36,683 nucleotides of DNA, from the NCBI RefSeq assembly GCF_000430005.1, contig NZ_AUCY01000034.1, forward strand, positions 1 through 36,683. The letters are read 5' to 3'. Of the stretch, positions 7,380 to 15,059 are shown piece after piece. The notes below the pieces were generated by a model. It saw only the letters and a list, made by a program, of their open reading frames with translations, had not been told where the DNA came from and did not search any database. The position numbers were made by a program, and so were the translations under genes. This DNA is from Desulfovibrio cuneatus DSM 11391. Its GTDB lineage: Bacteria > Desulfobacterota > Desulfovibrionia > Desulfovibrionales > Desulfovibrionaceae. Within the stretch, counting starts at the first letter, position 1. Each line of letters starts with the position of its first letter.

Positions 7380-7394
7380 GCAAATATTGTGCCA
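7380..7394 (-). promoter_or_regulatory. Sigma-54 promoter for flhG-fliA-cheY-fliL
   Basis: On the minus strand the bases read TGGCAC-AATAT-TTGC, a full match to the -24/-12 consensus with correct spacing. It lies in the 189-bp flhF-flhG gap. Transcription should start near 7368, giving a leader of about 25 bases, and would depend on RpoN and an activator of the FlrC/FleQ kind. Confidence 0.85.
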
Positions 7395-7529
7395 CCGCTG
7401 AGGCGGTTATGATGGTTAAAAGCCATTTCGGTACATAACACTGTGGGCGGGCGTAAACATTGCCCTGCCTTGGTACTGCGCCTGGGGCGTTGTAAGAGCA
7501 CTGTGAGGGACACTTTGCCGGCCCAGCCG

Positions 7530-8609
7530 TTATTCTGGCAGTTCCCGCTTGAATATAAGCCGCCACATGAGGGTTGCCGAGGCCGCGGTAAGCGAACTGC
7601 CAAGCCCAGGGCCGTAAGAAAAGGCCGAGGTGGGCAGCCCTGTGCTGTGTGCCACGTTTACCATTTGGCCATAGTGGTCCATTTCATCCAGCTTTGTGTA
7701 CACCACACTGCTGGTAAAAGGCGTTTTATAGCGTGCCAGTAAACTTCGAATGTGGTTTAGCCCATACTGGGGGGCAAATACCAGGTGCACTGCACAAGCT
7801 TCACGCCATGTGCCGCCAAAATAGCTGGCTTCGTCTGGGCGAATGCCCGCTTCTGCCAGCAGGGGCACCAGCGCCTGCCTGCGGTCCAGCCCTGGCATGT
7901 CTACAAAAGTGCGGTCATACCCTTCAGCCCCGGCAGAAGCCAGCGCTGCCATGAGCTCCATGGGGGTGGAAGCTTCTTTGTATACCAGGTCGGAAAGTTC
8001 CGCATAGTGGCGCAAATAAAGGCGGCCATTGCCCCTGGCTGCGTCAGCATTAATAATGCAAATACGCATGGAAGGGTCCACCTTGCGCAGTTGCAGGGCA
8101 AAGCGCAGTGCTGTGGAAGTTTTTCCCCCGCCAAATGGGCCTGCCATGAAATGCACCTGCATGGGCCATGCTTCCGTGCCCCAGGGGCGCACAGGAACCA
8201 TTGCACTGAGAGGTGCAAGAATAGAGCCAGTTTGTTGTTTGAGCAGGGTTGTGTACAACGCCAGCACGGCTTCATCGCTAACCCCTTCTCGCTGTAGGAA
8301 TTCCAGAGCCAGCTTTTGTTTTGGTTCCAGCTGTTCCAGGCGCAGCGCGGGTTTTATCAGGGTAAGAATGTGTTCTTTTATGACACCCCATTCTTCTTCC
8401 CATGAGGGGCCATACGTACCAATGCCCCCAAAACTGGGAGTGTGTGCCGGTGCGGAAGCAACGTGGTTGCAGCGTTCCAACGCTGCTGTCATGCTTATGA
8501 CACCATCTTCTTCTTTGGTGTCAAGAATCACGGCGTCGCTACCAAGCTCTTCCCTGATTTGCGCCAGTACATCGGCGGTGCTTTTCGCTGAAAAGGTTCT
8601 TAGCTGCAT
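7530..8609 (-). CDS. flhF: Flagellar placement GTPase FlhF
   Basis: A 359-aa SRP-type GTPase that sets the place of flagellar assembly, with the standard FlhF N-terminus (MQLRTFSAKSTADVLAQIREELG, residues 1-23, here read as two halves around residue 12) and a C-terminal NG domain. The GTPase motifs are present but changed: P-loop GPFGGGKTST (157-166, usually GPTGVGKTTT), DMPG (237-240) in place of DTAG, and an intact TKLDE (305-309). The linker between the N-terminal part and the NG domain is short. The start overlaps the flhA stop as TAATG, so the two are translationally coupled. Function as FlhF is clear from context, while GTP turnover may be unusual. Confidence 0.9.
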   Translation of the reverse strand: MQLRTFSAKSTADVLAQIREELGSDAVILDTKEEDGVISMTAALERCNHVASAPAHTPSFGGIGTYGPSWEEEWGVIKEHILTLIKPALRLEQLEPKQKLALEFLQREGVSDEAVLALYTTLLKQQTGSILAPLSAMVPVRPWGTEAWPMQVHFMAGPFGGGKTSTALRFALQLRKVDPSMRICIINADAARGNGRLYLRHYAELSDLVYKEASTPMELMAALASAGAEGYDRTFVDMPGLDRRQALVPLLAEAGIRPDEASYFGGTWREACAVHLVFAPQYGLNHIRSLLARYKTPFTSSVVYTKLDEMDHYGQMVNVAHSTGLPTSAFSYGPGLGSSLTAASATLMWRLIFKRELPE

Positions 8610-10753
8610 TAGTCGATTCCTACATTTCCTACGGCTGTAAGCCTGATGTCAGAAGGAATTTCCGCCTGTGAAAGTATGGGTGCTGAAGGCAGAAAACGGG
8701 AAACCAGTTGAGCCAGATGGGGCCGTACCAAGGGGGAAACAAGTACCACAGGCTGTCCGTCTGTGGTGACAGCCCCTTCAATAGATTTACTTATTTGCTG
8801 AATGAGCTTTTGGGCTGAACCAGGTGCCAGGGCAAGGTATACACCGTTTTCCGTTTGCCGGATAGCCTCTTGCAACGTCTGTTCCGCCTTGGGGTCAAGA
8901 GTAATTATGGGAAGAACCCCTTGTGAGTCAAGGTATGGCTTCACAATAGAACGGGAAAGTTTTTCCCTGGTATATTCTGTAAGTGTTTCTGGATTTTTTA
9001 TGCCGATGCCGTAGTCGGCAAGGGTTTCCACAATGGTGAGCAGGTCGCGTATGGAAACATTTTCCCGCACCAGGTTCTGTAGCACTTTTTGCACAGTCCC
9101 CAGGGGCAGAATGTTGGGTACCAGTTCTTCCACCACTTTGGGTGCCGTTTTTGCCAGGTTGTCCAGCAGGCTTTGCACTTCCTGCCTGCCCAGAAATTCA
9201 CCCAGGTGGCGGCGGAACACTTCTGTTAAGTGGGTGGCAATAACGGTGGAGGGGTTTACCACGGTGTAGCCTGCCAGAACGGCCTCGTCTTTGCGGGCGT
9301 CGGGAATCCATATGGCGGGCAGGTTAAAGGCTGGCTCGCGCGTTTCCACACCCTGAATGCTGCGCTTGGCGTTGCCAGGGTCCATGGCCAGGTAGTGGTC
9401 AATTAAAATTTCTGCGCTGGCTACTTCGTTGCCCTTAATGAGCAGGGTATATTGCCCGGGCTTAAGCTGCAAGTTGTCGCGCAGGTGCAGCGAAGGGAGA
9501 ATAACCCCCATGTCCAGGGCAAACTGGCGGCGAATGGAGCGAATGCGGGAAAGCAGGTTGCCGTTCTGGCTTTCGTCCACAAGGGGCACAAGGCCATAGC
9601 CCACTTCCAGTTCCAGTGCGTCCAGGGGGAGCAGGGCCTGCACTTCTTCCGGGGTGTCCATGTTGCCTTCCTGCGCAGCCATACCGCCGGAAAGGCTTTT
9701 GGGGCCATTGGGGCTGTCAAGGCGGGCGGGGCCGTGCTCTGCCTTGCCAGCGGGGGCATTTTTGCCACCTTTGGTAATGTAGGCCAAAAAGGCCAAAAGG
9801 CCACCAATGCTTAAAAACGGTAAGCCCGGCATACCCGGCACAATGCCAAACAGCATGACCACACCGGATACAAGGCTAAGGGCGCGGCTGTTGTAGGTAA
9901 GCTGGCCAATAAATTCTTCACCCATTTTTGCTTCAGCAGCGGCACGGGAAACAATAATACCGGCGGCTGTGGAAGTGATAATGGAGGGAATGGTGGCCAC
10001 AAGGCCGTCACCAATGGTAAGCAACGTATAGGTGCGCAGGGCGTCGCCCCACATCATGTCTTTTTGCACAACACCAATAAGTACGCCACCAATGACGTTG
10101 ATAAGCGTAATGAGCATACCAGCGTTCACGTCGCCGGAAACGAACTTGCCCGCACCGTCCATGGCACCGTAAAAGTCGGCTTCTTTACGTATGTTTACCC
10201 GGCGCTCCTTGGCTTCTTCTTCGTTAATCAGCCCGGCGTTGAGGTCGGCTTCAATGGCCATTTGTTTGCCTGGCATGGCGTCCAGGGTAAAGCGTGCGGT
10301 TACTTCTGCAATACGGGTCGTGCCAGAGGTAATAACCATTTTGTTCAAAATGAATAAAATGGTGAAAATAACGCCACCAATAACGTAGTTGCCGCCCACA
10401 ACAAATTCGCCAAAGGCCTTAATAACCTGCCCGGCAGCGTCGGTTCCTTTTTCGCCGTTCATAAGAATAAGGCGGGTGGAGGCCACGTTCAGCGCCAGGC
10501 GCAGCAGGGTGGTAACCAGCAAAAGGGAAGGGAATATGGTAAATTCCAGCGGGGAAAGAATGAACATGGAGGTGACAAGCACCGTGAGGGAAAGAGAAAT
10601 GGAAATACACAGCAGCATGTCCAGCACAAGGGTGGGCACTGGCACCAACATAACAAACAAAATGGTGACCACGCCAGCGGCAAGCAAAAAGTCGCCTTGC
10701 CGGGCGAAACGGGCATAATCTATTTTTGGACCGGTAACACCTTGTTGTGCCAT
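8609..10753 (-). CDS. flhA: Flagellar export gate protein FlhA
   Basis: A 714-aa protein of the FlhA/SctV family, the nonameric gate of the flagellar type III export apparatus. About eight membrane helices lie in residues 20-330. The FHIPEP signature ARFTLDAMPGKQMAIEADLN sits near 160-180, followed by the charged cytoplasmic loop EEEAKERRVNIRKEADFYGAMDG in two parts. A variable linker at ~345-375 leads to the C-terminal cargo-binding domain (~380-714). The length is slightly above the typical 690-700. The ribosome site before the ATG is weak (AAGGCG). A repeat B copy fills most of the 201-bp gap to flhB. Confidence 0.96.
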   Translation of the reverse strand: MAQQGVTGPKIDYARFARQGDFLLAAGVVTILFVMLVPVPTLVLDMLLCISISLSLTVLVTSMFILSPLEFTIFPSLLLVTTLLRLALNVASTRLILMNGEKGTDAAGQVIKAFGEFVVGGNYVIGGVIFTILFILNKMVITSGTTRIAEVTARFTLDAMPGKQMAIEADLNAGLINEEEAKERRVNIRKEADFYGAMDGAGKFVSGDVNAGMLITLINVIGGVLIGVVQKDMMWGDALRTYTLLTIGDGLVATIPSIITSTAAGIIVSRAAAEAKMGEEFIGQLTYNSRALSLVSGVVMLFGIVPGMPGLPFLSIGGLLAFLAYITKGGKNAPAGKAEHGPARLDSPNGPKSLSGGMAAQEGNMDTPEEVQALLPLDALELEVGYGLVPLVDESQNGNLLSRIRSIRRQFALDMGVILPSLHLRDNLQLKPGQYTLLIKGNEVASAEILIDHYLAMDPGNAKRSIQGVETREPAFNLPAIWIPDARKDEAVLAGYTVVNPSTVIATHLTEVFRRHLGEFLGRQEVQSLLDNLAKTAPKVVEELVPNILPLGTVQKVLQNLVRENVSIRDLLTIVETLADYGIGIKNPETLTEYTREKLSRSIVKPYLDSQGVLPIITLDPKAEQTLQEAIRQTENGVYLALAPGSAQKLIQQISKSIEGAVTTDGQPVVLVSPLVRPHLAQLVSRFLPSAPILSQAEIPSDIRLTAVGNVGID

Positions 10754-10777
10754 GATTCTGACGCCTTTTTGCTATGC

Positions 10778-10930
10778 CTAGAGCAATTTTAGTTTGAAAT
10801 TGCTCGGTGGACGCAACGCGGACACCCGCGGAGCGTGTCGTTTTATTGTATTATAGCAATGTGTTACATTGAAATGCCAAAGCACTGCATGGTAACTCAC
10901 TGTATATTTTCAAAGTTAAACTGCTTTAGA
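10778..10930 (+). repeat. Repeat B, copy 2, inside the flagellar operon
   Basis: The same element as 151-302. The terminal palindrome here is GAGCAATTT paired with AAATTGCTC around TAGTTTG, a different sequence from copy 1 but still base-paired. It begins 24 bp before the flhA start, between flhB and flhA, without breaking either gene. Confidence 0.75.
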
Positions 10931-10954
10931 GTCAACAGCCTGACAATTACCCGT

Positions 10955-12031
10955 TTACTGGGAACGAGGCCGCTGTTTGCTAGGGTTGTTTTTCCAGATT
11001 TGAGCAAGAATAACAGCCACTGCCTGATACAGTTCTGCCGGAATCATATCGCCGACTTCGGTTTGTTTATACAAAGCCCGTGCCAAGGGAACATTCTCAC
11101 GAATGGGCACCTTGTTTTCTCTGGCCAGTTCTTTAATGCGCTCTGCCACGCGGTTGGCCCCTTTGGCTACCACCACAGGGGCCGGGGCTTCGCTGGTGTC
11201 ATATTTCAACGCCACGGCAAGGTGCACGGGGTTGGTAATGATAACGTCTGCCTTGGGCACATTGGTCATCATTTGGCGCATAACCATTGCCATCATTTTC
11301 TGACGCATTTTGGCTTTAATTTCCATGTCGCCTTCAGCCTGCTTGCGCTCGTCCTTAACCTCGTTTTTGGTCATTTTCAGGTCTTCATTGTACTTCCAGC
11401 GGGTGTACCATAAGTCTGCAACGGCAATAAGCAGCATGGGCACCAGGGCATACTTCACCGCTTTAGCGCTTATGGTAAGAATGTACACAATAATGCCCGT
11501 AGGATCAAAGTCGAACAGGCGTAGCATGGCGGGTAATTCGGCTTTTACCACGATAAATGGCGCAAGGCCAATAAAAAAGGCCATGGCAAGGCTGCGGCCC
11601 ATGCGAATGAAGGTTTGGGCCGACAGAAACATGCGCTTAATGCCTTTAAGGGGGTTGAACTTGGAAAGCTTGGGCTGGAATGGTTTGCTTATCCAAAGGC
11701 TACCCACTTGCAGGCGGGTGCCCAAAAAAATGCAGGCCATAATAAATAATAAAATGGGCAGCATGAGCCTGGCTAGTTCCGTAGCCAGAAAGACCATGAG
11801 CCCGGTGACACGTACATCAGTAAATTCAAGGTCTTCAGGAATAACCAGGAACATGCGGAACAGTCCCTGTATTTCTTCCCCCATGAAGCCAATCCACATG
11901 GTCAGCGCGATGTACCCCGCCAGAATACTTAAGGCCTTGCCCACTTCCTGGGAGCGGGGCACGTTGCCGTCGCCGCGTGCTTTTGAAACACGCTTGGGGG
12001 TGGCTTGCTCTGTGCGGGAAGGGTCTGCCAT
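10955..12031 (-). CDS. flhB: Flagellar export protein FlhB
   Basis: A 358-aa member of the FlhB/SctU family, which sets the switch from rod/hook to filament export. Four membrane helices lie between residues ~30 and 210, followed by a basic linker (WKYNEDLKMTKNEVKDERKQ, in the part joining membrane and cytoplasmic domains) and the cytoplasmic domain. The self-cleavage motif is NPVH (267-270), not the usual NPTH. Asn and Pro, the residues that cut, are kept. The ATG lies 3 bases after the fliR stop, so the genes are coupled. The start codon for flhA is 201 bp downstream. Confidence 0.95.
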   Translation of the reverse strand: MADPSRTEQATPKRVSKARGDGNVPRSQEVGKALSILAGYIALTMWIGFMGEEIQGLFRMFLVIPEDLEFTDVRVTGLMVFLATELARLMLPILLFIMACIFLGTRLQVGSLWISKPFQPKLSKFNPLKGIKRMFLSAQTFIRMGRSLAMAFFIGLAPFIVVKAELPAMLRLFDFDPTGIIVYILTISAKAVKYALVPMLLIAVADLWYTRWKYNEDLKMTKNEVKDERKQAEGDMEIKAKMRQKMMAMVMRQMMTNVPKADVIITNPVHLAVALKYDTSEAPAPVVVAKGANRVAERIKELARENKVPIRENVPLARALYKQTEVGDMIPAELYQAVAVILAQIWKNNPSKQRPRSQ

Positions 12032-12034
12032 GGG

Positions 12035-12814
12035 TTAAGTCCCCATGCGCATCAGGTTGCGCAACATCGGCCCGAGCCCCACCACCAGCTCTTCCATATA
12101 ATTGGCAAGCACGGTGAACAAAAGCCCCAGAAAGAAAAAACCCACGGCAATTTTAATGGGAAAGCCAAAGGTAATAAGGTTCATTTGCGGGGCAGCGCGG
12201 CCCATAAGGGCAAGGCTGAGTTCCACCAGCAGCAGGGCCGCAATAATGGGGGCTGCAATGCGCACCGCCAGCAGGAACATGCCTGCGGAAAGTTCTATCA
12301 CTGTGTGGGTTAGCCGCTCCGGGTGGACAACCCCCCCCGGGGGTACCAGGGTGAAGGAGTCGGTTAAGGCACGCAGCAGGTGCAGGTGGCCATCAAGCAC
12401 CAAAAACACCATAAGGGCTGTCATGTATAAAAATTGTGAAGTAGCCGTTACCTGGGCACCGCTCAGGGGGTCTGCAAACGAAAGCATGGAAAAGCCCATT
12501 TGCAAGCCCACTACCTGGCCGCCTGTTTGCAAGCCGGCAAAAATAAAATGGACACTCAGGCCCATAACCAAGCCAAACACACTTTCACCCAGTAGCAGCA
12601 CGACCAGGCCAAAGGGGTGGGCAGGCATGCTGGCCCCGGCAATGGCAAGCTTGGGCCACAAGGCAAGGGTAAGCATAAGGGAAACACTTACCTTAACAGA
12701 AGTGGGAATGGCGTCGCCACCATAAAAAGGCAAAAAGAACAGCACAATGCTTACCCGCATAAAGGTAAGCAGAAAGCTGAGGAATGCTTCAGGCGAAAAA
12801 GCAAAAATATCCAT
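12035..12814 (-). CDS. fliR: Flagellar export protein FliR
   Basis: A 259-aa polytopic membrane protein of the FliR/SctT family, part of the export gate with FliP, FliQ and FlhB. About six hydrophobic segments are seen, with family features FFLPFYGGDAIPTSVKV, LGESVFGLVMGLSVHFIF and AAPQMNLITFGFPIKI. ATG 12814 (MDIFAFSPEAFL) is chosen. AGGAA lies 6 bases upstream, and an upstream ATG at 12889 would add 25 residues not expected in the family. It is the first gene of the minus-strand operon. fliP and fliQ are not in this window. Confidence 0.94.
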   Translation of the reverse strand: MDIFAFSPEAFLSFLLTFMRVSIVLFFLPFYGGDAIPTSVKVSVSLMLTLALWPKLAIAGASMPAHPFGLVVLLLGESVFGLVMGLSVHFIFAGLQTGGQVVGLQMGFSMLSFADPLSGAQVTATSQFLYMTALMVFLVLDGHLHLLRALTDSFTLVPPGGVVHPERLTHTVIELSAGMFLLAVRIAAPIIAALLLVELSLALMGRAAPQMNLITFGFPIKIAVGFFFLGLLFTVLANYMEELVVGLGPMLRNLMRMGT

Positions 12815-13148
12815 AGTGTTCCTGCGCAACCCACGGTGCGCAAAAAAAATGAATGAGGCACCCCAGTGTGGCGTGGGGCTGGTCATCAAAAAAAAGGGGC
12901 TATTTCATATTGTAATGAATGCTGACAACATAAATTCGCCCTAGGCTGATTGTTGTATGCTCTTGGTGTAGCTGTCAAGTAAAAAACAGAAAATTGATTG
13001 CGTAAAGGAATACTGAAACAGGAAAGCGTTGTGCACCAGTAAATGGACCCTTTTTTGCATTTAACAAATGAATACGAAGAATGTCATGACAGGCCAAGGA
13101 AAATACAGATTCATTGGTTTTTGCCAAGGGTAACCAAAAGGGGGTACC
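12815..13148. other. Divergent promoter region between fliR and the 13149 gene
   Basis: No gene is seen here. On the minus strand TTGACA occurs at 12974-12969, but the best -10 (TACAAC) is only 15 bases away, so it is a poor sigma-70 candidate for the operon. On the minus strand I found no GG-N10-GC with sigma-54 character. On the + strand AGGAAAG-CGTT-GTGCA (13020-13035) has correct sigma-54 spacing with a partial match and could serve the gene at 13149. Confidence 0.35.
13020..13035 (+). promoter_or_regulatory. Partial sigma-54-like site before the 13149 gene
   Basis: The -24 GG (13021-13022) and -12 GC (13033-13034) are 10 bases apart and TGCA matches, but CAC of the -24 box is absent. 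It lies 114 bp before the start codon. This is a weak candidate only. Confidence 0.25.
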
Positions 13149-13592
13149 ATGCGTATTGAAACAATGTATTCCACAAATGTACCACAACGGATAGAGGCGG
13201 CAGGGGCTGCCCGCCAGGGGCAGGGCCAGCAGGCACAAGGGCCACGCCCTGTGGGCAGGCCAGCAGGGTATGATACGGTAAGTATTTCTCCTGAGGCGCT
13301 GGAAATGGCCTTGCGTACCCTGCAAGCCCCGCAGCCAGACGATGAGGACGACTTTGAAGCCCAACTGGAAGAGCTTGATGCAGAAGCACGCCTTGCAGAG
13401 TATTTGCAGAAAAAGAAGGAAGCCTTTGGGGACCAGCCCAATGAAGAGGCTGAAGAGATTGAAGCGCTGCTGGAAGCCTTGCAATCAGAACGGGCAGCCC
13501 CTGGTGGTGCTTTGCTTGGGGCGGGGAAGTACTCCAGCGTTTCAGCCCTGCAGGCGCAGGTAGAGCGGGCTCGCCTCGAAATCATCACTTAA
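13149..13592 (+). CDS. Acidic protein of unknown function in the flagellar locus
   Basis: A 147-aa protein that I do not recognise. The N-terminal ~38 residues are rich in Gln, Gly, Ala and Arg and look disordered. A short motif YDTVSISPEALEMAL follows. From residue ~60 to 120 it is strongly acidic and helical (DDEDDFEAQLEELDAEARL and EEAEEIEALLEAL). The D-x-VSISPEA motif recalls the DxVxLSxEA pattern of FlgM and of other small flagellar regulators, but the rest does not match FlgM and I do not call it that. The start is supported by a G-rich ribosome site right before the ATG. It is divergent from fliR and converges on the SRPBCC gene with an 11-bp gap. Confidence 0.65.
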   Translation: MRIETMYSTNVPQRIEAAGAARQGQGQQAQGPRPVGRPAGYDTVSISPEALEMALRTLQAPQPDDEDDFEAQLEELDAEARLAEYLQKKKEAFGDQPNEEAEEIEALLEALQSERAAPGGALLGAGKYSSVSALQAQVERARLEIIT

Positions 13593-13603
13593 ATCCGCCT
13601 ACT

Positions 13604-14038
13604 CTATTTTTCCGCCTGTTCCTTAAGCGCCCGAAGCCACTGGCTAAGGGCGTTTTCCAGTGTGGCCTGCAATGTTGCCCGCATGAGCAGGGCGGCGGGG
13701 CCTTCAAATGACTCAGCAGTGCGCACGCGCACGTTTCCTGGTTCTTCATAAACATCCCATTCATGCAGGGCTGTAACGCCCATGGCGGTGCCTTTCCAGG
13801 CAAGGCGGGCAGGTGCTGCGGCTTCTGCCACGGTGGCCTGAATGGTAACCCCTTGGCTTTGCCAGGAAAAAGAAACCCCGGCAGCCAGTGGCTGTGCTGC
13901 CTGCACCTGGCGCACTGTGGGGTTCCAGGTTTCCCACTGATCTGCGGTGGCAAGTAAGTGCCATACGGTTGAAGCGGGGGCTGCTATGGTAATTTCCTGT
14001 TGGTCATACACAGGAGCGTTGCTGTTTGCCTGAATCAT
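13604..14038 (-). CDS. SRPBCC (START-like) family protein
   Basis: A 144-aa protein with the SRPBCC fold signature, a hydrophobic ligand cavity used by polyketide cyclases, dehydrases and lipid carriers. An opening strand (EITIAAPASTVWHLLATADQWETWNP) is followed by alternating beta-strands and a long C-terminal amphipathic helix (TLENALSQWLRALKEQ). No catalytic residue points to one reaction. ATG 14038 is chosen, with AGGA 6 bases upstream. An ATG at 14071 would add 11 residues. It stands alone between a flagellar-locus unknown and the repeat block before the adhesin, with no clear functional partner. Confidence 0.75.
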   Translation of the reverse strand: MIQANSNAPVYDQQEITIAAPASTVWHLLATADQWETWNPTVRQVQAAQPLAAGVSFSWQSQGVTIQATVAEAAAPARLAWKGTAMGVTALHEWDVYEEPGNVRVRTAESFEGPAALLMRATLQATLENALSQWLRALKEQAEK

Positions 14039-14079
14039 GCTGTTTCCTTGCTTATGAGTGTGTGCTGCCATGGGTGAAG

Positions 14080-14355
14080 GGGAACGAAGTGCTGATTTAT
14101 TCCGTTTGGCGGTGTTACTTCACTCTTTCCGCCCTTGCTCACCTTTCTTCCGCTCCTGCGGCGGGGTATATGCTCCGGCGTGCGGGGCTGCCTACGTCCC
14201 GCCGTGTTGTTCCACGGCTCGCTCCGCTCGCGACTGCCGTCTCCCTTTCTCCGCTGTGACTGCTGCCGGGGTTAGGGTCGCAAGAGAAGGCAGAAGAGTC
14301 AACTCCATCTGTCAAAAAATGCGTGCCGGGTCAAACATAACAACTGAGAGTTTCT
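14080..14355 (+). repeat. Repeat A copy 2 with repeat C sequence nested inside
   Basis: The left edge (GTGCTGATTTATTCCGTTTGGCGGTGTTACTTCAC, read in halves from 14089) and right edge (GTCAAAAAATGCGTGCC, then GTCAAACATAACAACTGAGAGTTTC ending 14353) are those of repeat A. The middle holds a repeat C core, CCACGGCT-GCT-GCTCGCGACTGCCGTC, at 14212-14241. At ~276 bp it is twice the normal A length, so C seems to have entered an A element, or both arose from a larger parent. It covers the start of the gap before the adhesin. Confidence 0.65.
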
Positions 14356-14700
14356 CAGCTACCTTTACATGAGTGCTTTTTTAAACTCCCCCCACGCTGG
14401 GGGGTTGTACATGTTGGCATATAAAGCGTTTTTTTGAGTAACTGGCCTCGAGCTGTGTGTTGTTTTAGCAAAAATCTTTTGTTCCACAGGTAGTTGCGCA
14501 TGTGAGCAGATGAATGCTGTGAAGAAAAATATTTTTTGGCATAGTGCGAAGAAATTTGTATATAGCAAGAATAAATTGCTGGCAAATAGGTAGCATCTTC
14601 AAGTGATTGTATTTTTTAATGTAGCTTTTATATATCAGATTGAATAGTAGGTTTTGCACGTAACTCGTTGAATGCTTTTACAGTTTATTCATAAGAGTGA

Positions 14701-14729
14701 TTGACATGATGTATCTATTATGCGATACA
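14701..14729 (+). promoter_or_regulatory. Candidate sigma-70 promoter of the adhesin gene
   Basis: A perfect -35 TTGACA (14701-14706) has 17 bases to GATACA (14724-14729), which is preceded by TG in the extended -10 position. The -10 itself matches only half of TATAAT. The surrounding DNA is AT-rich, as expected for a promoter. Confidence 0.4.
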
Positions 14730-14876
14730 CTTTGAGAAATTGCAGTATGGCGCAATGCACGATGAAATGACCCGCAGGACGCGCAGGGGGCACCAACAAA
14801 GTGTGTTGCGTAATTTTGCTAGTGTTCTGAATTTTGGAGAACCCTTATTCCCTTTGTGGCGATGCGTGGATATGTT

Positions 14877-14907
14877 CAACGGTAATCTGTTCTAGCCGTT
14901 GTTTTTT
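14877..14907 (+). terminator. Attenuator-like hairpin in the adhesin leader
   Basis: CAACGG (14877-14882) pairs with CCGTTG (14896-14901), and six T follow directly. The 6-bp stem is short for a full terminator, so a conditional stop in the leader is possible. Confidence 0.35.
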
Positions 14908-15059
14908 GCACAGGCCCTGCCTGCTTACGGGGAGATTTTGAAAGTTTTTATCTCATATATGAGTCACCGTTTCGGTAACCTGAACCCGAAGTCACTACGC
15001 AAAGCGTATGTTTTTTACTCGGCTACATGCACACGCCGTGCATTAATTAGGAGGTTGTT

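Larger units (their letters stand above)
14356..15059 (+). other. AT-rich leader region of the giant adhesin gene
   Basis: No gene is seen here. 14360-14760 is clearly more AT-rich than the neighbours. A candidate promoter is at 14701-14729. If it is used, the mRNA has a leader of about 320 bases, with a hairpin plus T-run at 14877-14907, a small ACCG/CGGT hairpin near 14968-14978 and a second hairpin with a following T-run at 14996-15016, just before the ribosome site AGGAGG (15050-15055). I looked for a cyclic-di-GMP riboswitch and could not fit one. Confidence 0.5.
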
